A DNA stretch of 12,744 nt, from NCBI GenBank assembly GCA_964502465.1, contig CAZCWX010000016.1, positions 1-12,744 on the forward strand, read 5' to 3'. A program made the position numbers and the translations under genes. Shown piece after piece: positions 1-4,744 of the stretch (positions within the stretch are counted from its first letter, which is position 1; each line of letters begins with the position of its first letter). The notes beneath the pieces are model-generated. The model was not told where the DNA came from. It saw only the letters and a program-made list of their open reading frames with translations, and made no database searches. Source of the DNA: CAZCWX01 sp964502465 (GTDB lineage Bacteria; Desulfobacterota; Binatia; Bin18).

Positions 1-26
1 GCCAAAGTCGTGTGGTCCGATTTAGA

Positions 27-83
27 TCTAGGAACCGCTCGGTTGCTACATATAGGAATTCCGGGGTTGCTCGATTTAGCAAC
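27..83. repeat. Imperfect 24-bp-period repeat and small hairpin before the first gene
   Basis: Two 21-base units lie at 27-47 and 51-71. Both have the form T-N-TAGGAA...GGTTGCT, and 15 of 21 positions match by hand alignment. The second unit runs into a perfect 6-bp inverted repeat, GTTGCT at 66-71 and AGCAAC at 78-83, with a 6-base loop. The octamer CGATTTAG also occurs twice, at 18-25 and 72-79. The position just before the gene at 104 would suit a regulator site, but no promoter is clear and chance similarity is possible. Confidence 0.3.
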
Positions 84-103
84 TCACTGCTATCGATGAC
101 GAC

Positions 104-547
104 ATGTTCATGCTAATAGGAACAGGGAAAGGTAGCTTATCAGTATTAACCTGCAGAGCCTATATGGAATCCCTGCGGCTAAAGTGGTGTCGTTTTCAAA
201 GTTTCCTATGTCTTCGAGAGGAATTCCGAAGTCGCCCATGTATCTACCTTCAAACGGATTCCCATAAACACATTCTGCGCGTAGGAGAAAGCCAGGACCT
301 CTGGCAGCGATATGTGGGAGGGACAGCGTATACTGTTGAGGCGGCGATGCATGGTTCTGGCAACCTGTTCTTCGCTGCTCCTGCTCCCGTCGACCAAGCT
401 AAGCGAAGACGCCTTGAAGCGACGTTAATCTACGAGTTGAAGCCCCGTTACAACAATCAATACAAGGACTTTCCTCCGATCCGTCCTGTGGCATACATCC
501 ATGAAGGGGGCGTCCCAAGAACTCTCATTGCGTCGAGTCCGACCTAA
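104..547 (+). CDS. GIY-YIG nuclease-like protein
   Basis: Small protein of up to 147 residues that looks like a GIY-YIG endonuclease-superfamily domain. The 'GIY' strand appears as CIYLQ (residues 46-50) and the 'YIG' strand as LRVGES (58-63). The expected arginine follows at residue 69 (DLWQRY), and the C-terminal helix carries the family's Glu and Asn in LEATLIYELKPRYNNQ (E105, N117/N118). The family cuts DNA using a Tyr/Arg/Glu active site with a metal ion; the first Tyr is kept, while the second motif has Arg-Val in place of Tyr-Ile, so activity is uncertain. No extra DNA-binding domain is visible. Neither the start at 104 nor the later in-frame ATG at 164 has a convincing ribosome site, and residues 1-40 do not belong to the domain, so 164 is a real alternative. 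The gene is followed after 19 bases by the ACP-like gene and probably shares its transcript. A DNA repair, mobile-element or defence role are all possible. Confidence 0.6.
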   Translation: MFMLIGTGKGSLSVLTCRAYMESLRLKWCRFQSFLCLREEFRSRPCIYLQTDSHKHILRVGESQDLWQRYVGGTAYTVEAAMHGSGNLFFAAPAPVDQAKRRRLEATLIYELKPRYNNQYKDFPPIRPVAYIHEGGVPRTLIASSPT

Positions 548-566
548 CGATTGAAGGCAAGACAGC

Positions 567-1367
567 ATGAGGGGGTTGTACACTATCCCAACTCGCATGA
601 GGCAATCCAAATGGTATCTCCTGGAAGGAGATCTCCGGATTGTCTTTTCGTCGACTGAAAACAGATGGCTCTCAAAACTAACAAGACCGGGGATTCTCGA
701 ATTCCGACTACCCTCTGGCTTCTGGCGCTGCCTCTTACCTGACTCAGAAGAAAGAGGCATCCCCAAGATCCTTCGTGAGGTGGCGCAGGCGTACAGAGGC
801 GGCTTCGCCGCGTTAGCTGGTCATTCTCATGAAGTGACAGGGCATGCTCGCCTTCTCTTGCGGTACGTGGTTGGAGCAGGACAGGAAACCTGTTGGGATA
901 TAGTGGTATCCCCTAACGATCATTTGTCAGTGAGCATCGCTAACGCCATCGAACAGACTTCGGGTCAAGCTGAGTTTGATCGGCTTCTCAACGAGTTACT
1001 CCAGCAGGCTTGCCCGATTCAGTGGCCGCCATGGGTTCCACACGATGAGGCCCTTCCCCTTGAGGGTGGCGACGAGCCGTCTGCCCTTGACCAGGAGGTA
1101 TGGTCAGCAATACAGCGGGCATTTCTAGAGGTGTTGCCCTTAGAAGAAGACCAGATCTTCTTCACACTAGAGTTATCACGACTTGAAAAGGACTCCTTAG
1201 ATGATTTACTACTTCTGCTCAAGCTCGAAGAATGGTTGGGAATCTCTACTGACGACATTGACGACGAACAAGCGGCTGAATTTGAAAAGGCTCGCTCAGT
1301 TGGGGATGTCTACAGCATGGTGATGCAGCTCCATGCTCAACTCCGTAACCAGCGAGATCAAGCATAG
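567..1367 (+). CDS. Unknown protein with C-terminal acyl-carrier-protein-like domain
   Basis: A 266-residue cytoplasmic-looking protein with no signal peptide or membrane segment. Residues about 176-256 resemble an acyl carrier protein. Helix I is EVWSAIQRAF, followed by a loop, then KDSLDDLLLLLKLEEWLGI, and a last helix with SVGDVYSMV. Ser210 in the DSL motif (codon 1194-1196) sits where carrier proteins accept 4'-phosphopantetheine at the start of helix II. Helix II is rich in Leu and acidic residues, as in AcpP. Residues 1-160 are not recognised; they contain several Trp and a basic N-terminus. A GAAGG ribosome site lies 9 bases before the ATG. The preceding nuclease-like gene ends 19 bases upstream, so the two are probably co-transcribed. 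No phosphopantetheinyl transferase, acyl-activating enzyme or ketosynthase is nearby, so what the domain would carry is unknown. The domain could also be a non-modified structural relative of ACP. The domain assignment is fairly strong; the overall function is unknown. Confidence 0.7.
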   Translation: MRGLYTIPTRMRQSKWYLLEGDLRIVFSSTENRWLSKLTRPGILEFRLPSGFWRCLLPDSEERGIPKILREVAQAYRGGFAALAGHSHEVTGHARLLLRYVVGAGQETCWDIVVSPNDHLSVSIANAIEQTSGQAEFDRLLNELLQQACPIQWPPWVPHDEALPLEGGDEPSALDQEVWSAIQRAFLEVLPLEEDQIFFTLELSRLEKDSLDDLLLLLKLEEWLGISTDDIDDEQAAEFEKARSVGDVYSMVMQLHAQLRNQRDQA

Positions 1368-1418
1368 AGTGGCAGCCTGAATTCCGATGAGACCATCAAG
1401 TGACAAGGAGCGAACCTT

Positions 1419-1730
1419 GTGAAACCCCAGCAGGCGCGAGGGAAGCAAGTGAGTCAGCCTGGACATTGCCTGTGTGAGCGACATAAGGCGCAGTATAGAC
1501 CCAGGAACATAGTTCCGGCCTGGTACATCGCACCTGAACATCTTGAAACCGTTCTGTACTGCGGGAGGTGCGGGCGGGTAGGGAAAAAGGCTCGGGGCGG
1601 TATTGTGTTCGGTGAGGGGAGCACGAAAGACGGATTAGTGCAGTTCACTCATCAGGCATCTTACTGGCTCAGCCCGAAAGAGCTTGAGCGAAAGGTTCTT
1701 CTGATATCCAAGACTGGAGAAGCAGGCTAA
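1419..1730 (+). CDS. Small zinc-ribbon-like protein, function unknown
   Basis: A 103-residue protein that starts with GTG. The start is supported by an AAGGAG ribosome site at 1405-1410, 8 bases upstream. Two metal-ligand-like clusters are visible: HCLCERH (residues about 16-22) and YCGRCGRVG (about 47-55). Together they offer four Cys and two His, a pattern typical of small zinc ribbons that bind nucleic acid or protein. The spacing does not match a named family I can cite. The rest is basic and short, without signal peptide or membrane segment. It lies 51 bases after the ACP-like gene on the same strand. Its stop codon is part of the octamer AGGCTAAC, the left arm of the attC-like palindrome that follows. 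The strong ribosome site argues for a real gene. Confidence 0.55.
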   Translation: MKPQQARGKQVSQPGHCLCERHKAQYRPRNIVPAWYIAPEHLETVLYCGRCGRVGKKARGGIVFGEGSTKDGLVQFTHQASYWLSPKELERKVLLISKTGEAG

Positions 1731-1779
1731 CTTGTGGGTGCAGCGGACGCCACGTCATTGACCCGTCCGGCGTTAGCCT
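1724..1779. repeat. attC-like nested inverted repeat (candidate integron recombination site)
   Basis: AGGCTAAC at 1724-1731 is the exact reverse complement of GTTAGCCT at 1772-1779. Inside lie a second pair, CGGACG (1744-1749) and CGTCCG (1764-1769). Integron attC sites have outer boxes RYYYAAC and GTTRRRY, about 55-140 bases apart, around an inner stem, and the first box often contains the stop codon of the cassette gene; all of these hold here. Against it: each outer box breaks the consensus at one (compensating) position, and the inner stem is off-centre, with 12 bases between the stems on the left and 2 on the right. No integrase gene is visible. A degenerate attC or an unrelated palindrome are both possible. 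Confidence 0.3.
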
Positions 1780-1797
1780 TCACTGGGAATACCAATC

Positions 1798-2397
1798 ATG
1801 GCTATTTACTTCGCTTTTGGCGTGAACATTGGGAACTTGGGTCGTCATGGCACGAAGAGAATTCCCATGAAAGAATGGATACCGTGTCTTAACGTCCGGC
1901 TTCGCAAACAAGATACACCTGTAGAAATTGTTGCCTTCTTTCGACATACAGGAAATTTCCTTCTGCGAGTCAGACAAATTGGCGAAGATGCATTGACAGT
2001 AGCTCTGGAGAAATCTCTGGAGACCCCTGTTGCTGTGGTCTCATTACAAAGCCTCAAAAGCTACCTGAGTACTCTCGAAAAAACGCAAATTCCGCACCCC
2101 CGCCCGGGTTACAGGTGGACACCTGGGCTTGTGTTCCAAATGCACGGGAATGGCTGTGCAGAGGCAACCTTCACCACCGATCGGGCACATTTTAACCGAA
2201 TAGATTCTACAACAGTTGCAGCCTGGAAACTCGATTGTCTTGACGGAAGCGGTAGACTGGATCGTAATAAACGCAGCGGTGGATGGGGAGCGGTGGCAAA
2301 GGATGTTTCTGATAAAGTCGGAGGAGTTTGGACAGCAAGAAGTCTCGGCACTGTGAGGGGTACTGTGGAACTCACAACGGACGTAGGTTCAGGCTAA
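1798..2397 (+). CDS. Hypothetical protein
   Basis: An open frame of 199 codons that I cannot assign to a family. The predicted protein is soluble and mixed in charge, with no signal peptide or clear membrane segment. Its C-terminal third is rich in Gly, Ser and Thr and looks loosely packed. Two starts are possible. The ATG at 1798 has only a weak GGGA 9 bases upstream. The ATG at 1867 has GAAGAGA 6 bases upstream and would give a protein of 176 residues beginning MKEWIPCLNV. The gene lies 67 bases after the zinc-ribbon-like gene, on the same strand, just after the attC-like palindrome. Like that gene it ends in AGGCTAAC, which contains the TAA. Existence as a gene is likely but not certain, since the ribosome sites are weak and no family supports it. 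Confidence 0.45.
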   Translation: MAIYFAFGVNIGNLGRHGTKRIPMKEWIPCLNVRLRKQDTPVEIVAFFRHTGNFLLRVRQIGEDALTVALEKSLETPVAVVSLQSLKSYLSTLEKTQIPHPRPGYRWTPGLVFQMHGNGCAEATFTTDRAHFNRIDSTTVAAWKLDCLDGSGRLDRNKRSGGWGAVAKDVSDKVGGVWTARSLGTVRGTVELTTDVGSG

Positions 2398-2527
2398 CCC
2401 CTATAAGGCCTCCGTTGTCAAGAGGGCGGACGGATGCATCGCACAGGGCGGGGCGGCTCCCGCGAGGCGACAGGTGAAATGTCGGTACAGAGGACGGGTC
2501 GCTGACTTGATTTCGGTTGCTGGTCAC

Positions 2528-2626
2528 AGTTTCGTAGCCTGGATGGCGCAGAGCGCAATCCGGGACTCACTCCCCAAAACCAGTTTCGTTGTCTCTCTCT
2601 TCACCCCCTCCCCAGTCCGCACTCAC
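2528..2626 (+). repeat. 99-bp dispersed repeat, copy 1, with REP-type hairpin
   Basis: First of two direct copies flanking the toxin-antitoxin pair. It opens with AGTTTC and the tetranucleotide GTAG (2534-2537). Next comes an imperfect palindrome with arms CCTGGATGGCGC (2538-2549) and GCGCAATCCGGG (2553-2564) around loop AGA. A pyrimidine-rich tail runs to 2626. GTAG directly before a GC-rich hairpin is the hallmark of REP elements mobilised by RAYT transposases. By hand alignment it differs from copy 2 at about 8 bases plus two 2-base indels. Confidence 0.85.
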
Positions 2627-2634
2627 CTACTGGC

Positions 2635-2663
2635 CTGTGGTACGGTCAGGAGACCGGCCACAG
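2635..2663. repeat. Imperfect GC-rich hairpin upstream of the antitoxin gene
   Basis: CTGTGG (2635-2640) pairs with CCACAG (2658-2663), and CGGTC (2643-2647) pairs with GACCG (2652-2656). A TA/G internal mismatch separates the two stems, and the loop is AGGA. No T-run follows on either side, so it is not a classic intrinsic terminator. It may be an RNA structure, or a protein-binding palindrome linked to the toxin-antitoxin pair. Confidence 0.5.
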
Positions 2664-2805
2664 CGTGAGGCGAGCAAAGGTCGCCAGGGTCAAGCCATTG
2701 AGCTTCACTGCAGTCAACCGACCTGCAAGAAACCAATCTTTCTTTGCTCGTTGTTTCGGCCTCTTGCCTCATGTTAGAGTTGCATCACGTAAGGAGGAAT
2801 GACTC

Positions 2806-3054
2806 ATGTCAACTAAAACTTTGACCATAGATACGTTAATCCAGTCCAAACTCTGGCATGAGTTTGAGAAAACCGCCCGCGGGAAACGTCGCCGCCCGGT
2901 TGAACTGCTGGCAGATATGATTGGTGATTTTCTCGAAACACAAGAAGGGGTGACGATCTTTGATGACATTGAGCGTGACCTTCGTCACAGGGGGTATACC
3001 GAAAATGATGCCGTTGAACTTGTAAAGACCTATCGCACTTCACGAAGGAAATGA
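2806..3054 (+). CDS. Putative antitoxin of a PIN-type toxin-antitoxin pair
   Basis: An 82-residue, highly charged protein directly before a PIN toxin. The N-terminus (TKTLTIDTLIQSKLWHEF) looks like the beta strand and first helix of a ribbon-helix-helix DNA-binding fold. A basic linker follows (GKRRRP, residues 26-31), then a second helix (VELLADMIGDFLETQ). The C-terminal half is an acidic-then-basic segment of the kind that wraps the toxin. By family knowledge such antitoxins bind and block the PIN ribonuclease and repress their own promoter. The start is firm: AAGGAGG at 2791-2797, 8 bases before the ATG. One base separates its stop from the toxin's GTG start, so the toxin is translationally coupled. 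The fold is inferred from short motifs; the context makes the role likely. Confidence 0.7.
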   Translation: MSTKTLTIDTLIQSKLWHEFEKTARGKRRRPVELLADMIGDFLETQEGVTIFDDIERDLRHRGYTENDAVELVKTYRTSRRK

Positions 3055-3055
3055 T

Positions 3056-3502
3056 GTGGCGCGAAAAGATCGAATCGCTGTCGTCTTTGACACCAATCTT
3101 TTTATTACGCGCCTGTTGCGACGGAAGCGAACCTCTCTCAACCAGCGTGTGTTCAACCTGTGGCTTATGCATCGGCGGTTACAACTTGTCATTAGCCGCC
3201 CGATTCTTGACGAATATCTCGGCGTTTTAGCCATGCTTGGAGCGACACCGCAGAATCTCGCCCGCCTAGAAAATTATCTTTCGATTGCAAAGAGTGTGAC
3301 GCAAGTGAATCTCGGCAAACGCTTTGCCCTCAGCCGTGACCCGGACGATAACAAGTTTCTCGATACAGCGTATGTCGGGAAGGCGAAATATCTCGTCACC
3401 CGTGACAATGACTTGCTCGACATTCCCAAACCCGACTTACGTGGCTTCCGTTTTCAAATAGTCAGCCCGCTTGAGCTACTACAACAACTCGGCGAACTTT
3501 AA
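3056..3502 (+). CDS. PIN-domain toxin (putative ribonuclease)
   Basis: A 148-residue PIN-domain protein resembling the group annotated as 'toxin component, PIN family' (COG1569/TIGR00305). The acidic residues that hold the metal ions are present: Asp12 in VVFDTN, Glu53 in ILDEY, Asp95/97/98 and Asp103 in SRDPDDNKFLDTA, and Asp117/119 in VTRDNDLL. Asn14 and Thr115, also typical of the family, are kept. The length is usual for a single PIN domain, so the gene looks intact. Translation begins at GTG 3056, with AAGGAA at 3045-3050 inside the end of the antitoxin gene. PIN toxins cut RNA and slow growth when freed from the antitoxin; the RNA target cannot be read from the sequence. The pair is bracketed by the 99-bp repeats. 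Confidence 0.87.
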   Translation: MARKDRIAVVFDTNLFITRLLRRKRTSLNQRVFNLWLMHRRLQLVISRPILDEYLGVLAMLGATPQNLARLENYLSIAKSVTQVNLGKRFALSRDPDDNKFLDTAYVGKAKYLVTRDNDLLDIPKPDLRGFRFQIVSPLELLQQLGEL

Positions 3503-3814
3503 ATTCTCCGTCATTGCCGCTGCTTTAACCCCTAGAACTGCTAGCACCTCTGGCTCATTCCGAAGTTTCGTAGCCTGGATTGCGCTCTGCGCAATCCAGG
3601 ACTCACTCCCCAAAACCAGCTTCGTTGTCTCTCTCTCTTCACCGCTTCCCCAGTCCGCTCACTACCGGAAGCAGAGGCAGAATAAGAGCGACGCCAACGG
3701 AAATTGGCTATAGAACCGATCCCCATCAATCCCGATATCTGCCACCCTATATCCGAGGATTATGGGAACCGTACCAAGATCCCGCAGGCCCAAAATCTTA
3801 TTGGCGTAGTTGCA
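3503..3814. other. Convergent intergenic region between the PIN toxin and xerD
   Basis: About 310 bases between two converging genes. It holds repeat copy 2 (3564-3662). No intrinsic terminator with a T-run was found for either side. The stretch 3663-3814 shows no gene I can support and no dif-like Xer site by eye. An open frame on the + strand starting at 3704 enters xerD in antisense and is taken as a shadow. Confidence 0.5.
3564..3662 (+). repeat. 99-bp dispersed repeat, copy 2, with perfect REP-type hairpin
   Basis: Second copy, in the same orientation as copy 1 and 1036 bases away. After GTAG (3570-3573) the palindrome is perfect: CCTGGATTGCGC (3574-3585), loop TCT (3586-3588), GCGCAATCCAGG (3589-3600). 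The tail again runs through ACTCACTCCCCAAAACCAG and a CT-rich stretch to CAGTCCGC. The TCT loop is the reverse complement of the AGA loop in copy 1. Confidence 0.85.
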
Positions 3815-4744
3815 TCACCCGCGTGGATGATATTTACGGTGTACCTCTCGAAGGCGCTCGCTGGTAAGATGGGTATAAATTTGGGTTGTGGCAATATCGA
3901 CGTGTCCCAGCATGGTCTGCACCGCGCGGAGATCCGCACCACCGTCAAGCAAGTGAGTCGCGAAGGCATGGCGGAGCGCGTGAGGGTAGAGCGAACTCCC
4001 TTGCGGATTGTGTTTGGCATACTGCTTCAGCAAGTGCCAGAAGGCCTGGCGCGTCAATGGCTTAGCAGAACGAGTGACAAAGAGGTAGGTACTCGAGCGG
4101 TTCTTCAGCAGCAACGGTCGGGTGGCGGTCAGATACGCGAGCACTTTTTCTCTCGCACGCGAGCCCAAAGGCACCAGTCGCTCTCGCCCTCCCTTCCCTT
4201 GTACACGGAGAAAATTTGCTTCGAGATTGATCTGATGGACCTGTAGATTGACTAATTCCGAGACGCGGAGACCGGTCGCATACAGCAACTCGAGCATCGC
4301 CTGATTGCGGGTGCCTAAAGGTGTTGCTTCGTCGGGAAGATTGAGCAGTGCATCAACCTGTGATCGAGATGGGACCTGCGGCAAGCGACGCCCGGTCTTA
4401 GGCATGCGCAAGAGCGCAGTCGGGTTGTTTGCTGGCAAAAGCTCTTCCCGCTGCAGAAACCGATAGAGCCCTCTCAAAGTAGTCAGTACCCGAGCCTGGC
4501 TTCGTGCCGAGAGGCCTTGGTCGTGCAGAAACGTCAAAAACCCGATCACATGACGGGAGCCGACAGCAGTGACGTCTTTCACTCCTTGTGTATCAAGATA
4601 ACGAGAAAACTCCATCAAGTCGTGGCTGTATGCCGCGACGGTGTTTGTTGCCAGGCCTTTTTCGACGAGTAGGTACGTCAGAAACGCATCAACATGGGTA
4701 TCCCACGCAGCGAGAGATGTTGCCGGAGCAGCACGATCCGCCAT
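3815..4744 (-). CDS. xerD: Tyrosine site-specific recombinase XerD
   Basis: A 309-residue tyrosine recombinase of normal Xer length. The N-terminal SAM-like core-binding domain spans about residues 14-100 (FLTYLLVEKGLATNTVAAYS). The catalytic domain has the full set of active residues: Arg160 (ATGLRVSEL), Lys184 (GKGGRERLVP), His255 and Arg258 (PHALRHAFATHLL), His281 (MLGHVDIATT) and the nucleophile Tyr290 (IYTH). The C-terminal tail, SERLREVHRKYHPRG, is closer to XerD than to XerC; this is why the D name is used, though XerC cannot be excluded. With its partner the enzyme resolves chromosome dimers at dif, aided by FtsK. GGAGGG lies 5 bases before the start. The start overlaps the stop of glnD by one base (TAATG), implying coupled translation as the last gene of the operon. 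Confidence 0.93.
   Translation of the reverse strand: MADRAAPATSLAAWDTHVDAFLTYLLVEKGLATNTVAAYSHDLMEFSRYLDTQGVKDVTAVGSRHVIGFLTFLHDQGLSARSQARVLTTLRGLYRFLQREELLPANNPTALLRMPKTGRRLPQVPSRSQVDALLNLPDEATPLGTRNQAMLELLYATGLRVSELVNLQVHQINLEANFLRVQGKGGRERLVPLGSRAREKVLAYLTATRPLLLKNRSSTYLFVTRSAKPLTRQAFWHLLKQYAKHNPQGSSLYPHALRHAFATHLLDGGADLRAVQTMLGHVDIATTQIYTHLTSERLREVHRKYHPRG

Larger units (their letters stand above)
2398..2805. other. Non-coding stretch before the toxin-antitoxin pair
   Basis: A gap of about 400 bases with no convincing gene; short open frames here run through the repeat and lack ribosome sites. In order it holds: AGGCTAAC at the preceding stop codon (2391-2398); a second GCGGACG (2426-2432) like the one in the attC-like site; a small hairpin with CGACA (2468-2472) and TGTCG (2480-2484); repeat copy 1 (2528-2626); a stronger hairpin at 2635-2663; and the leader of the antitoxin gene. 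A weak promoter candidate is TTGTTT at 2751-2756 with GTTAGA at 2773-2778, 16 bases apart, placed correctly for the antitoxin but far from consensus. Confidence 0.5.

Noticed and set aside
2455..2500. Group II intron domain V-like segment around CGACA GGTGAAA TGTCG
   Set aside because: The AGC triad and the matching 3' half of a domain V hairpin are missing; only a 5-bp stem can be shown.
2474..2777. Short + strand frames sharing a peptide (SLPKTSFVVSL) with a frame at 3471-3713
   Set aside because: The similarity comes from the two copies of the 99-bp repeat; no ribosome sites, and the frames differ outside the repeat.
3503..3814. dif site or intrinsic terminator between the converging genes
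   Set aside because: No dif-like 28-mer by eye and no hairpin followed by a T-run; the REP hairpin has no T tract on either strand.
3704..4246. + strand open frame of 180 codons starting near the end of repeat copy 2
   Set aside because: Mostly antisense to the catalytic part of xerD, no family match, no ribosome site.
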